Assembly: GCA_949317995.1 (NCBI GenBank)
Contig: OX439037.1
Location: 53,540,080-53,604,079 of the forward strand
Direction of reading: 5' to 3'
Length of the DNA: 64,000 nucleotides
From: Acholoe squamosa
Taxonomy: Eukaryota > Annelida > Polychaeta > Phyllodocida > Polynoidae
The stretch's first letter is position 1. Each line of letters starts with the position of its first letter. Position numbers and translations under genes: made by a program. The notes beneath the pieces were generated by a model. It did no database searches and was not told the DNA's origin. It saw nothing but the letters and a program-made list of their open reading frames with translations. This document shows positions 31,300 through 44,754 of this stretch, one piece after another.

Positions 31300-34200
31300 A
31301 TGATTTGATCTCTGTGAAAAACTAGATACACAGAGGGAAAATGTTGGCAAACCTGTCATAGTGATATCCACGGGATGTTTCCATGTCAAGAAGTGTTATT
31401 GAGACTTTTACATGACTATGTATGAGTTGAAAAGTGACTAGATTCACATGGGTGGAGGGGGCAGAATGGGGATGTCAAGTGAGAGTATCTTGCTCATTAA
31501 AACCTGCTTAGGCTCCCAGATGGGCAGTCACTAATTAGGTTAACAGGTCTCTATATTACTCATAACCATATATACATGGGCTGATTTTAACCACACTGTT
31601 GACATCAGTCTAATCAAAATGCAGTTTTGTCAGTGTATGGTAAGCTGGTAATCATCAAATGACCTGCCCCTTTCTGGTGCAGATTTTCACTGCCACCAGT
31701 GACCAAAGTCTGCCCCTGTAGACCAGGGGAATTTTGCAGACTGAGACTAGCGCCCTCTGTAGTATAGGCTTGATGAACTGAGTGTATAGCCATGCATCTT
31801 TCCCCAATGTAATATACTACTACCCTGCTCCTGGAACTGCTGTATTTGTAAAGGCCTCCTCATTGAAGTGGGATTGAATACAGAGGACAGGGTAGATGGG
31901 AACTCACAACTGGACACGTGGGAATAGATGACAGTGTCAGAAATAGGGACCTGAATGGCACATCCCTAGAGGACTGAGGTCATGCGCCCCGGGTCATGCG
32001 CCCAGGGGCACAGCAAGAAATGGGAAAAGGGCCCGGGGGAAAGGGCAGTGGGGCAGTCATAGGCGCAGAGAAGCGGCCAGTCTGATTGGATGGTCGATAA
32101 TGTGTGGCTCCAAAAATGCAACCTAATGCACATGGCATGTTTTTTTTTGTGTGGCCTCTCTGTCGGAATAATGCTATAAATGAGAATTAGGTCTCATTTC
32201 CCAACCCACAAACCGCACCCCCTGCCCCTCCCTCCAACACACACAGATACCAGATAGCCTGGTGGTGTCAGCCCGACTCCTTCTGATTGCACTATTGACT
32301 AACGGCCTTTGCTGGTCATAGACGCGCGACTTAAAGTAGTGGACGACGACGACGGATGTCCATTGATTGAGAACAGCGCGACTGGGGAGAATAGGGAGTT
32401 TGGTAAAACGGTGTGCGACAGGAGAGCAATTGGGGCAAACTGGGGACCTACAGATCAACTCAAGTACGCTGCATCTCTCCTGGGGAAACCAAGGGTGCAA
32501 CGCTTGTATTCAAAGTCCAGCCCTTTACTGAGGCTTCCAGATGGTACAACCCAACGCTTGCCAAGCCGTTATAGGTGTTTTTTTTTATGAAGTAGGCCAC
32601 ATATGTTAACCTTGGAATTCTCCAATTTACCTTTAGAAGGTCTCCTTCATAGCAACAATTCAAGGAAAATGTAATAAAATCCTACATATCGTGTGTGGAG
32701 ACAGTATTCACGACCCTGCTGATTCGAGTTCTATCCTATATGTCTGGAGGACAATGGATAAAGATCACCTCTTATGAAGCGGAAGGGCCACAATTGCTGT
32801 ATATTACTAAAGATACACAGTTGCAATGTAGAATATACACAATAGTGAATTCACTTTCTGAAATAGGTCAGTTCGCCCTTCAATGTAGCTGTATAGGACA
32901 GAAGTACGGTTATATATGACAGCAGCTATAATATGTCTAGACATGTGTACCATATGGGACTGTCTGTGGCCAGAATGTGAAAGCTTCTTTGAAGAGGTTA
33001 CCGTTAATAGCTATATGGCCATGCTGCTGTGCATAGTGCAATGTATGCGGAATGTGTCTTTAGTCCGGTAAAATCCTATGATAGAATACTGTAAACAGAT
33101 GACAGGAGTTTTGGCAAGCACGATACGTTAGCACGACTCGTTAGCCTTACATTAGCACTGCTGCTACAGTATTGAAGCACTCACCTAATGGTTCTGTTAA
33201 ACAGTAAAACATTAGAGTTAGCTGTACTTGGCTGATAACAGGTCTGATCCCATTTTGTATCAAGTATGCAGGTTGAAGGACTAAAAGCTACCCTGTGAGC
33301 AGTCCAGATCCATCAAGCAGAAGGCATCTTTTATCCTACACAAAACGTCTCTGTTATTACTCCAGGGAGTGTGGCTGGTTGGCACACAATTCGCCCATCT
33401 CGTACAGCCAATAGCAGTGCAATTGACTCCATACTGAAAGGCCTACGTACACAGTCCTATCTGCACGTGAAGCATATAAAAGTCATCTGGAAACTTCTGT
33501 TTGGTTTAGGCCTATAGGCCTCAGGTTTTATCATCACGATACACATTCTTGATAGATTACCAGAAAGCAATTTGATGATGAGCATGGGGCAGAATTCAGA
33601 GAGGACTAAGTAACTTTCTGTATAACAGTGAATAGTTTGATAGCGAGGTTGTAAAGAAGGTTGAAGAATTATAGTTAAGTACTGTAGTAAAAGTCACATA
33701 TTTTAGCATTTGAACAAGCCTACATCTTACACCTATTGGTAAAACTAAATCTCCATTACAAGTAATCTAATCTCTGACAATATAAAACACAAATAAGTTG
33801 CAATAAAACGTTCAAATGCACAGTATACGTGTGAACGGTATGTTATGATTTTAGAAGGAGTATAGGGCCAATGATGGCGCTCAGGATCTGAAGTGCGTGT
33901 ATTTATTTCGATCTTTGTTATCAAGCCCTGACACTCCATACACTTGTGTTTGTGTACTACACATGTAATATCAGCTATCTGAGGGTAAGGAGTTGCTCTT
34001 TTCTATGTCAGTGCTCTGGAATATTCAACATATCGAACTAAGATGATTATTGCATACTGGGTGTAATTTCCCTGAGCAGCCCTCATAGATTATAAGTGAT
34101 TACACGCTGCTCATACTGGAGGGCTTTTATATTCGAAAGAGCCAACTGCAAAGCCACAGCTCTTGATTATTTTTTTTTCATTTGACAGCCCCCTAAAACT

Positions 34201-35880
34201 ACATTACCTGACGGTGTATGGAAAGAAGTCAGATGGCCAATGATTCTAAACTCGAGATGACAGCTCTCCACTCTCCCTCTGTGATGAGTTCACAGCCCCG
34301 GCTCCTCAGGGTCATTAATTATCACAGTTCCACAGTCCAAACCGGAACCTCTATGTGCAGGATGTACTACAGCTTGTAAGTACGTAGAAGTACAGCTTCT
34401 TAACCATCACTTCACAAGGATGTTCATGAACAGGTATTGCCAACCCTATCTCTATTTTGAGTGTTAGCTAGTGTAGCAGGGTAACCCATACTTCCAGCTG
34501 AATCTGAGTGCCTCAAAGTAGGTCCTAACTTGCTACCCTTATCTTCAGCCTTTCATGACCTAATGCCCCGTGTGTGAGCTGCTCGTGTTTAGGGACGTAT
34601 TGAGAGGGGCCTGGTTTCTATCAGAATCTGCCCAGAGAGCCACAGTCAAGTACCTGCACCATTTGTGTAGCTAGAATTAAAAACAGGCAAACGAGAAAAT
34701 TGAAAGAAGCTGCAAACAAAATGGAGGTCTCTCTATCTACTTTGACGTTATCCACAGTAGACCAGTAGGTAATTGAATAGGATAGACGTGAGGTCGACCA
34801 GGGAAGCTGATAACTGCAAGGCCAGAGGCCTCAGTAGACTTTCAGAAATCACTTCAAGCAGCTGTTTATTGCTGTGTAGATATTTTATTGGCTACAACAC
34901 AAGAGGTACATTAGGGACCCCTTGATGTCCTCAAGAACAGACCCGGTGCACACGATACTAGCCTTCTCAAGTCGGCTCAGTGTGTCCTCCACATGCAGAT
35001 ACATGTAGACATACCTATATGAAATAGATCTTTGTCACAAGACACAATTCTGATGCTATTAAAACTACGTAGTGAGGTTGCCGCCTTTTCCTTCGCAATT
35101 ATTCGCCTGAAGATATTTACTATATCATAAAATAATTACGAAAATGTGAAATTAGGGGAAAGAGATGTCCTCTAAGTGGAGGTGCATAAAGGCTAATTCC
35201 ACGTCAGTCAAACTTTCAGTCAGGCTTCTGAATTTTGATTCTATGAAGGCAAAACCTTTCTATCAAAATATTTAGTTTTTTGAGAAAGTTGTGACAGTCA
35301 GCCCCATTCTGAGCCATGTCACCTGTGTTTTGGGATGAGTGGGTGAGTTATCAAGGGGAGGTGTGTAGCTCATCTGCTACAGGAGGAGTAGGTCGAGTCA
35401 CGTGAGGTGAGGTGACAAGAACCAATTCCATCTTTAAAGAGACATAAGGGATCAAGTCACATCGATGTCAATGCTGCGGCAGCAGCTGCCCCCCCCCACA
35501 GCACCCCCCCCCCCACAGCGCCTGCCACCCCTACACTGAAAGTACAGGGGCTTCAAAGAAAGCAGCATGGAAGAAATAAGGTAAAATGTGTGTAGTTTAA
35601 ATACGAGATCTGAATAATGACACAATAAGCTTAATCACTGTAAGAATCTTATCAACTAGTGCAGGTGGTACAGGTACTTGTAGAACTAGTTTTATGTGAG
35701 GACCTCTTCTACTCTGTATATCTAACATAAGATGGGGACGGCATCACAGGTACATGTAGTTCTAAATTATAGAATTTTTTTTTATTCCTCGTGTGTTGCC
35801 CCCTGCCAACCTACATGCATGTCAAAGAGTCAGAGATATCTCCTACATCTCTTTGCACATACATCACGACCTATGCAAAC
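31300..35880. other. Long low-repeat stretch without a supported gene
   Basis: No coding motif or consistent exon chain was found. Frames at 32174-32500 and 32309-32590 overlap on opposite strands and match nothing I know. A TATAAA at 33475-33480 and homeodomain-type TAATTA (near 34318) are noted. The low repeat density contrasts with the flanks and could reflect intronic or regulatory DNA. Confidence 0.4.
33475..33480 (+). promoter_or_regulatory. Isolated TATA-box-like motif
   Basis: AGCATATAAAAGTCATC lies in an otherwise non-repetitive stretch, about 25-30 bp before a possible start region. No downstream ORF supports it, so it is only a motif match. Confidence 0.15.
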
Positions 35881-35922
35881 CCCTATTATCAAGAGATCCC
35901 AAGGGATCTCTTGATGATAGGG
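35881..35922. repeat. 42-bp tight hairpin
   Basis: CCCTATTATCAAGAGATCCC, two bases AA, then GGGATCTCTTGATGATAGGG: 20-bp arms with one mismatch. Such a short loop is more typical of a MITE remnant or cruciform than of a microRNA precursor. Confidence 0.7.
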
Positions 35923-36858
35923 ATGCATGAACTTCAACCATAGTCATGTACCAAATTACATATATCCCTCACGTTTTGGAACAAAGGCCCTCTGAATTCA
36001 TTGCCTAGTGGTCAGCTTTCCCCCAGCCTACACGATTTTATATATATTCCCTCTCCAATGCTCTAGCTATCGAAGAGGGAGCCATTCTAACTGCCCGTCC
36101 TGGCATGAAGAGCCCGGGAAGCTGGCCGGCAATCCTTCGCCCATTCGTGACAGGGGATACTGCCAATAGACGGTAGAACATAGACAATCAATAGGAAGGC
36201 TATGAAATATCCATACAGATCTTGCATACATGCTACTGAAACTGATCTTGGCACTGATCTTCCTATTCCACATGAGGAATCCCTGTCGTCGACAGGACTT
36301 GATATCCTGACTTACTTGATCATACATGTATGTGAAACACCTTTTCATTTTCATCACACAGATACACATAATTAAGAACATCGAAAATATAATATGTAAA
36401 CATAAGTTGTTGTTTTTTTTCACTTCGATTCACGGATTTGTCGCAATCCTCTTTTGAAACAGACATGTATACTACCAATTAACACAGAAGATGTTGGTAT
36501 ACCAGAATATTCCTTTTCATCTGATTGACATTTTCTCTTTTAGTTTTTCAAATAAAGTGATTTCTAACCCAAGTTACTCCTCCTTTCCTCGTCCTACTGC
36601 ACAAAGGTTTCCCCCCCCCCAGTGTGGGTAGTAAGGCCCTGGGGCTGTAGATGGGATCGGCGACCAGAGGGCTGCCTTCAATGAGCTGCTCTTGGATCTG
36701 CTCGTGAGGTGCTCAGGGCTGACAGGGAGCTGCTCCAGTCGTGACAGTGGTCAGCAGGGTGGCATCTATCAGCGAGATGCTGAGAGCTGCTCAAGACCTC
36801 AGGGGCTTCTTGGAGCCACTCCAAGTACCCCCCTCCCCGTTCGCCCCTCCGCGAGAAG
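35923..36858. other. Intergenic stretch
   Basis: Mostly AT-rich to 36590, then a GC-rich block (36650-36855) with repeated GAGCTGCTC. Minus-strand frames in that block are open for over 100 codons, but no splice chain or domain supports an exon. Confidence 0.35.
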
Positions 36859-38314
36859 CAGCCTGACCGTTGTTCGACTGAAACATTACCCCAGGTAAAC
36901 AAGCAAATACTTATTAGTAGGCTACCTGAGATAGACAAGAAAACTGACCAATCACGGACCAGGGACAGCAGCAGCAGGTGGAGGAGGCCAGCAACTGCTA
37001 TAGACAATATGGCAGAGTTCTAACTCATACTTTTAGGCTGCAAACATGGTGTGAACACACTGATATCTTAGTTTGTGGGTAGAATTTCGCTCTCTAGTAT
37101 ATTTTTACTGACTAAATTGTAAATATATGGAGATAGAGAGTAAAGACAACCACTATCATTGCATGATTTCTTATAATGGGCATATCTACAATAACATCCC
37201 AGGTACACATCCCACCCCTACCTTACCTCAGGTACACATCTCACCCCTACCTTACCCCAAGTACACATCCCACCCCTACCTTACCTCAGGTACACATCTC
37301 ACCCCTACCTTACCCCAAGTACACATCCCACCCCTACCTTACCCCAGGTACACATCCCATCCCTACCTTACCGCAGGTACACATCCCACCCCTACCTTAC
37401 CTCAGGTACACATCCCACCCCTAGCCTACCCCAGGTACACATCTCACCCCTAGCTAACCCCAGGTACACATCACATCCCTACCTTACCCCAGGTACACAT
37501 CTCACCCCTATGTTACCACAGATACACAACCAAACCCAATCTGAGATACACTATAGACCCTTTGACTACCTGAGGTACACTATGGACACCTTGCTTACTC
37601 GAGATACTGGGTATGGGTGGGTAAACTACCTGTATACCTTGGGTAATATATGTATGGGGTAGACTACCTGGGGTAAGGTATTGGTGGGTAGACTACCTGG
37701 GGTAAGATATGGGTGGATAGGTTACCTGGGGTAATGAATGGGTGGTTAGGTTACCTGGGGTAATGTATGAGTGGGTAGGTTACCTGGGGTAATGTATGGA
37801 TGGGTAGGGTACCTGTGGTAATGTATGGATGGGTAGGTTACCTGGGGTAATGTATGGATGGGTAGGTTACCTGGGGTAATGTATGGATGGGTAGGTTACC
37901 TGGGGTAATGTATGGATGCATAGGTTACTTGGGGTAAAGTAGACTTTGACAATTGTTGTCAGCATACTGTATACTGGGATAGCTAGACATGTCCGAAATA
38001 GAAAACTATGCCATGGTAGCGGTATTCTGTGCTCTAATTCTCAATATATTTGTTATTCAGTCAGTAAAATTAATTTACAGAGCATAATTCTACATAGAAA
38101 TGCATATATCAGTGTTTTTACATCACACATACAGTCCCAAACTATGATCTACAGCCACTGCTATGTTATTTATAGCAGCTGCTGGCCCCCTCCACCTGCT
38201 GCTGTGCACTCTGGCCTCTGATTGGTCACTTTCCTTGTCTCTCTGGGGTAGACTACTAATGAGCTAGACCTAGTTTACCTGGGGTAACGTCTCAGTCGAA
38301 CAACGGTCAGGCTG
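36859..38314. mobile_element. FB-3: 1.46-kb foldback element
   Basis: The ends share CAGCCTGACCGTTGTTCGAC and continue to GTAAAC over about 42 bp with two mismatches. Inside, a GGTACACATCCCACCCCTAC array (about 37199-37530) is followed by the inverted-sense array GGGTAATGTATGGATGGGTA (about 37605-37935). There is no clear target duplication and no transposase. Open frames in the first array are repeat artefacts. Confidence 0.65.
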
Positions 38315-38497
38315 CCCCTGGCAACTCGCCTAGAGTTATTGTGGCAGGAGGGCGATTGCGTCTGCCAAACAAGTCCCGCGGACTTGGCGCCTGCCGCGTA
38401 CAACGTCCGTCTGAGGCTGTCTCGTCAGCCTCCCTGCCCATGCGAGACCCGCTGTGCCGCCCCCTGCTCAAGTCCTGGGGACTTACAGTAGCAATAA

Positions 38498-39131
38498 GGG
38501 AGTGGTAATTATTTGCCAACAAGGGAGCAGGGGTTTGAGGGGGGGGGTTAAAATTTCATACCCCTCCCAAGTGAAATAATCTATCATTTGGTGGACCAAT
38601 TCAAGTTGTGAAAGAATACACATGCGACATCAATTTAACCAAAAAAACGGAAGTAACTTGGTTTATTTTATGTCTCACAATACAGAATGCGATTATCGAT
38701 TATAACACCAAGGGGGGGGGCTAAAAAGTTTTGACCCGTCTTGAGGAGGGGAGGGGCTAAAGAAATTTACCCTCATTTTAGCAAAAAGAGCCAACACACT
38801 ACTATAGATCAAAGACGGGCGCAAAAAATGTTGACTGCCATTGAGCGGAGGCATAAACATTAAATCAATATGGGTGGGGGGAGGGGTGGGGCTGGTGGGT
38901 TTTTGCGCGGACACACGAACAATTTTTACAGAGAATTTTCGCCCCCTCTTTGATCTATAGTATCGCGCTGGCTTTTTTTTTTTTATAAAAAGAGGGTAAA
39001 TTTTTTTAGCCCCCCCCTCAAGAGGGGTCAACATTTTTTAGATGCCCCCCTCGGGAGTGGTTTGAAATTTTTACGCCCCCCCCCCTCAAACCCACCAGCC
39101 CTCCCCCTGTTGTTAAAAAATGATCACTCCC
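38498..39131. mobile_element. Long M1 MITE in FB-4
   Basis: GGGAGTGGTAATTATTTGCC to TGATCACTCCC, flanked by TAA (38495-38497) and TTA (39132-39134). At 634 bp it is longer than the others, with unrelated sequence near 38580-38700 that may be a further insertion. Confidence 0.65.
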
Positions 39132-39159
39132 TTAGCATAAAGTAAAGGCTTAAAACTAT

Positions 39160-39395
39160 GTTGTCCCATAAGTCCTCGAGACTGAGCATCAAGTCCTTGG
39201 GACTAGGCGTTAAGTACTCAGGACCTGGTGTTCAGTCCCCAGGACTTGTGTTTGAATCAGTTTCAAGTCCTAGAGACTTGTTACCAAGTCCTGACTGTGG
39301 TACTTATAGGCTTACCACTAGGCCATAACCCATTCAAGTCCCAGGACCTAATCTTTAGTCCCAAGGACTTCTATACCCTATGTCACACAGTGTGA
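39160..39395. repeat. AAGTCCNNGGACTT array, left arm of FB-4
   Basis: Repeated self-complementary AAGTCCTNNGGACTT-like cores with variable 10-25-bp spacers. The partner array is at 44755-45850. Confidence 0.65.
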
Positions 39396-39399
39396 ACAA

Positions 39400-40180
39400 G
39401 AAGGTTAGATACTATACTATAGGAGAGGTCACTGAGAGCATTGTCTATGGGTAGAGTGTGACAGGTCACCCCCCCTCTACCCCCCATCAAACTAGGTGCC
39501 CCTGTGTCTTCATTGTTGATTTCTCTAGAGGATTAGGTGGTTTATGGAGCTGTGGTATTCCTTTATCAGGGTGATACTAAAGGAGAAGAAGGAACCACCA
39601 AGACCAGAAAATCCTGCCGAATCCAAATCTTGTGATCATGATACTCAGAAATTGATTAAATTACCCAAAAATGAGGTTTGATGAAGAAAATATTTTAAAA
39701 GATGTACAAAAATATTCAAAATGGTGAGAAGTCTTCATAGACACAACATTTAAACCAGAGTTAGTACCTCAATGCACATATCCAAATGTCTGCCTATCTC
39801 CCAATCTGACAAGTATTCTAACTGTGCATTACTCTGTCTATCTCACATACTGCCTATCCCTTATCTACCTATCATTCATACTGCCTATCTCTTGAATCCA
39901 AAGCATCTTGAGTTAAGTGAGGCTATCTCCCAAAAGGCCTAGATACTAAAGCTTACTCCTTACTTTAGCTAATCTTCTCTGGTCCTATAGTTTCCCATAG
40001 TTTACCTACCCTCAATCTGCCTATCATTCATTTTACCTATCCCTCATGGTGACTATCCCTCAGACCACCATGTTTAAACTGTATTGTTCATCTGTTTATT
40101 TAGGCCCTAATTGTTAACAGTACATTGCTTATCATGTCTGCCGTTTTGATCCTACCTATCCTTAACGATGCCTATCATAA
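39400..40180. repeat. Left inner arm of FB-4 with CCTATC-type units
   Basis: The outer part is the diverged complement of about 44350-44690. From about 39780, degenerate units containing CTGCCTATCYCTCAT dominate and continue after the A-B insertion at 43230. Confidence 0.5.
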
Positions 40181-43100
40181 GGTGTCACCACCCTAAATCG
40201 GACCACTTCCGGGTTTACTGGCCAAATAGTCCCTTCTGAACTTAGTTATTTTGAGGAATTTGGCCCCAAGGGAAGGGAAAGAGGGGCCAAACCCATTGTT
40301 ATTTGGTATAAGAATGATGAGGAGGAGTGTTTCAATAGGCCCAGAATATTTTTTGTTCAAAACATAAATTCAGTGGAAGTTTATGGGGTGAAGGGGTCCT
40401 GATGTGTATTCATGCACTAATCAGGCCTCACCATGCAAAAATCACTACCTGGTTACCATGGCAATTTGCACAAAATCTAGCCTGACTTTGTTTATGTGGA
40501 CCTATCTTATTTTTTTCTTCATTTCATAAGCTAAAATATGGTGTAGGTTGCTAAGCACTGTGAGAATTTTAAGTATATTTAATATCAGGTCAAAGGTGGA
40601 AGACCTGTGATTTTTCGGATGGTCACAAGGCATTTGGGGTGGTGACACCTTAAAAGGAAAAGCTGATTTTAATACATATCCCACTCAGGGGGGCATTTTT
40701 GAGGCCTTTTCACACTTTTTTAACAATAAGTGTTGGTTTTTTGTGCTGGACACCTCTTGTATATGGGATTTGTGTCGAAAAATGATAGAATTTCAAGGAG
40801 TTTTGGCTTAAAAATGTCTAATTTTCACAAAAATTAGACCTTGAAACTAACTCCCTTTTTTCTAGTCTTTACAGGCATTTTATAGGAAAATTTCACTTCC
40901 TAACTAAATCTGATGAAATGGGTAATTCTTTTTAACTTACCTATCATTTAAAGGAGCGAATATCATGACACTATATAATGGAACATTCCAGGGGTGAAAT
41001 ATCCCAGAATTGCATTGATTGTTATGGTTACCATGGCAACATAACAACATGTTTCCTCTCTAAGGGGCCTATTTTGGGTCAAATTTGGCTATTTTGGCCC
41101 CAAAAATGCCTGTTTTAGGGCCTTTTCACCAATTCTACTGACTTCCCTAATTCTCACAGTGCTTAGTGGCATATTACTGGAGAAAATGGATGTTCTGGGC
41201 TGTCTTCTAATGCATATTTGCCATAACAAAGTCAGGCTAGATTTTTCTCTATGTCAGATTAAAAACTTGTAGCTAGAAAAACAACCTTTTTAGGGCAGTT
41301 TTGGTCTACGCACATCCCACCACTGTCCCAAATGGCCCAAAATACCAATAAAATATGGTTTTTAGGTAGAATCTGGGGACAAATTATGATTGAGGGTCCT
41401 CAAAATGTTTCGTTTATGAAGGAATCTTTTGGTAACCATGGCAACAACAAAACCAGCTTTTCTGTTAAGGTGTCACCACTCTAAATCGGACCACTTCCGG
41501 GTTTACTGGCCAAATAGTCCCTTCTGAACTTAGTTATTTTGAGGAATTTGGCCCCAAGGGAAGGGAAAGAGGGGCCAAACCCATTGTTATTTGGTATAAG
41601 AATGATGAGGAGGAGTGTTTCAATAGGCCCAGAATATTTTTTGTTCAAAACATAAATTCAGTGGAAGTTTATGGGGTGAAGGGGTCCTGATGTGTATTCA
41701 TGCACTAATCAGGCCTCACCATGCAAAAATCACTACCTGGTTACCATGGCAATTTGCGCAAAATCTAGCCTGACTTTGTTTATGTGGACCTATCTTATTT
41801 TTTTCTTCATTTCATAAGCTAAAATATGGTGTAGGTTGCTAAGCACTGTGAGAATTTTAAGTATATTTAATATCAGGTCAAAGGTGGAAGACCTGTGATT
41901 TTTCGGATGGTCACAAGGCATTTGGGGTGGTGACACCTTAAAAGGAAAAGCTGATTTTAATACATATCCCACTCAGGGGGGCATTTTTGAGGCCTTTTCA
42001 CACTTTTTTAACAATAAGTGTTGGTTTTTTGTGCTGGACACCTCTTGTATATGGGATTTGTGTCGAAAAATGATAGAATTTCAAGGAGTTTTGGCTTAAA
42101 AATGTCTAATTTTCACAAAAATTAGACCTTGAAACTAACTCCCTTTTTTCTAGTCTTTACAGGCATTTTATAGGAAAATTTCACTTCCTAACTAAATCTG
42201 ATGAAATGGGTAATTCTTTTTAACTTACCTATCATTTAAAGGAGCGAATATCATGACACTATATAATGGAACATTCCAGGGGTGAAATATCCCAGAATTG
42301 CATTGATTGTTATGGTTACCATGGCAACATAACAACATGTTTCCTCTCTAAGGGGCCTATTTTGGGTCAAATTTGGCTATTTTGGCCCCAAAAATGCCTG
42401 TTTTAGGGCCTTTTCACCAATTCTACTGACTTCCCTAATTCTCACAGTGCTTAGTGGCATATTACTGGAGAAAATGGATGTTCTGGGCTGTCTTCTAATG
42501 CATATTTGCCATAACAAAGTCAGGCTAGATTTTTCTCTATGTCAGATTAAAAACTTGTAGCTAGAAAAACAACCTTTTTAGGGCAGTTTTGGTCTACGCA
42601 CATCCCACCACTGTCCCAAATGGCCCAAAATACCAATAAAATATGGTTTTTAGGTAGAATCTGGGGACAAATTATGATTGAGGGTCCTCAAAATGTTTCG
42701 TTTATGAAGGAATCTTTTGGTAACCATGGCAACAACAAAACCAGCTTTTCTGTTAAGGTGTCACCACCCTAAATCGGACCACTTCCGGGTTTACTGGCCA
42801 AATAGTCCCTTCTGAACTTAGTTATTTTGAGGAATTTGGCCCCAAGGGAAGGGAAAGAGGGGCCAAACCCATTGTTATTTGGTATAAGAATGATGAGGAG
42901 GAGTGTTTCAATAGGCCCAGAATATTTTTTGTTCAAAACATAAATTCAGTGGAAGTTTATGGGGTGAAGGGGTCCTGATGTGTATTCATGCACTAATCAG
43001 GCCTCACCATGCAAAAATCACTACCTGGTTACCATGGCAATTTGCGCAAAATCTAGCCTGACTTTGTTTATGTGGACCTATCTTATTTTTTTCTTCATTT

Positions 43101-43225
43101 CATAAGCTAAAATATGGTGTAGGTTGCTAAGCACTGTGAGAATTTTAAGTATATTTAATATCAGGTCAAAGGTGGAAGACCTGTGATTTTTCGGATGGTC
43201 ACAAGGCATTTGGGGTGGTGACACC
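40181..43225. repeat. Tandem block A-B-A-B-A with a 1288-bp period
   Basis: A (469 bp) occupies 40181-40649, 41469-41937 and 42757-43225. It starts GGTGTCACCACYCTAAATCG and ends GGGGTGGTGACACC. B (811 bp) occupies 40654-41464 and 41942-42752 and has weak ends AAAAGCTGATTTT and AAAACCAGCTTTT. The internal junctions are TTAA and the outer flanks ATAA on both sides (40177-40180 and 43226-43229). I saw only two base differences between copies. Part of B is an inverted relative of A (AGTCAGGCTAGATTT). The same 60-codon minus frame recurs at 40502 and 41790 and is not a gene. Confidence 0.85.
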
Positions 43226-43229
43226 ATAA

Positions 43230-44345
43230 AGCCTACCTATCCTTCATTAAACCTATCCCCCAACTCTGCATATCCCTCATATTTGACTTGCACATCTGTC
43301 GCTAGCACCCATGTCTTCTTGTTTTACATTTGCTGATCTTACAAGGTACGCTCTGTGCCTATCCCTCAAACTGGATATTGCTCATTCTACCTATCCCCCT
43401 TGCTACCAATCCTTATGAATGCCTATCCCTCATGCTCTCCATATTGCTTTCTTACCATTTCAGCTCAGTCAGTCTGTCCCAATCTCTCTATACATATCTC
43501 AGCTTGTGTGCAATTTCTTCTACCTGTCTCCAGGTCTATGCCTTGTGAAATAAACCTATCCCCCATTATGCCTATCCTCCATTCATATCATTATATAGGT
43601 AAACTGAAAGATATGCAACATGAATGATAGGTAGATGTATGAATATGGTGGACTGTAACCAGGTGATGGGTTGACTAAGAAATGGTCATCATAATGAAGG
43701 TTGGTTGTGACAGGTAGGTTAAAAGAGTTGAGATGGGTAAGAGAGCTATATAGAGCACATGGGGGATAGGTAAGGATGGGTAGCAAGGGGGATAGGTAGT
43801 ATGAGCAATTAGCAATTTGAGGAATAGGCACAGAGTACCTTGGAAGATGAGCAAACATTAAAAAAAACATAGTCCTAGGGTCAGATGTGCAAGTCAAATA
43901 TGAGGGATTTGCAGAGTTGGGGGATAGGCACAATGAGGGATAGGTAGGCTTCATTATAGGCATTATCAGGGATAGATGAAATTGAAGTAGTAGACATGGT
44001 AAGGAATGTACTGTTAACCAATAAAGGCTTATATAGCAGAGAAACAGCGCAGATTTAACATGAGGGTCTGAGGGATAGTCACATGAGGGATCGGTAAAAT
44101 GAATGATAGGGAGATTGAGGATAGGTAGACTAAAGGAAAGAAGGAACAAATAAGATAAAGTAAGGTGAGGGGTAAGCATTATAAGTTAAGCCTTTTAAGA
44201 GATAACCAGATTTAACAGTAGATGTTTTGGATTGAAGAGATAGGCAGGATGAGTGATAGGTACACAATTGATATGCTGTATGTGGGATAGGCAGAGCAAT
44301 GCACAGGCCCAGAATTTGCCTGACTGAGAGATAGGCAGACATTTG
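43230..44345. repeat. CCTATCC to GGATAGG inverted arrays at the centre of FB-4
   Basis: CCTATCCCYCATNNTGCC-type units run to about 43590. After about 43610 the complement (GGGATAGGTAGNATGAG) runs on to 44345. The 198-codon minus frame 43583-44179 and neighbours derive from these units. Confidence 0.6.
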
Positions 44346-44754
44346 GGTATGTGTGTGAGGTATTAACTCTGATTTACATGTTCTATATTTATAGATTTCC
44401 AATCATTTTAAATATCATTTTTGTACATTTTCAAAATATTTCTCTCATCAAACATCATTTTTGGGTACTTTCAGTCAAATTCTGAGAATAAAGACCATCA
44501 TTTTTGGATTTAGCAGGATTTTTTAGCTTGGATGGTCTCTTCCTTTCATCTGGTATCCCTTTCATGAAGATACATGATAGCTCCAGAACCCCCCTTATCC
44601 TACATAGGGCCCAATGCTGAACACACAATGTCACCTAGTTTCATGGGGGGGTAGAGGGGGGTTGGCCTTCACTATAGGACTGTATGGACTGAACTATCCT
44701 ATACTGTAATATCCTTGGTGTGAGGTTAGACCTGTAATTGCAATACACACTCTT

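Noticed and set aside
36611..37007. Minus-strand open frames over a GC-rich block, including SPEHLTSRSKSSSLKAALW
   Set aside because: Protein-like by eye but no conserved domain and no clear splice pair; left as intergenic.
40502..41972. Identical 60-codon minus-strand frames at 40502 and 41790
   Set aside because: Identity comes from the 1288-bp tandem duplication; the frame starts in B and enters A.
43583..44179. 198-codon minus-strand frame rich in Leu, Pro and Ser
   Set aside because: It follows the GGATAGG-type degenerate repeats at the centre of FB-4.
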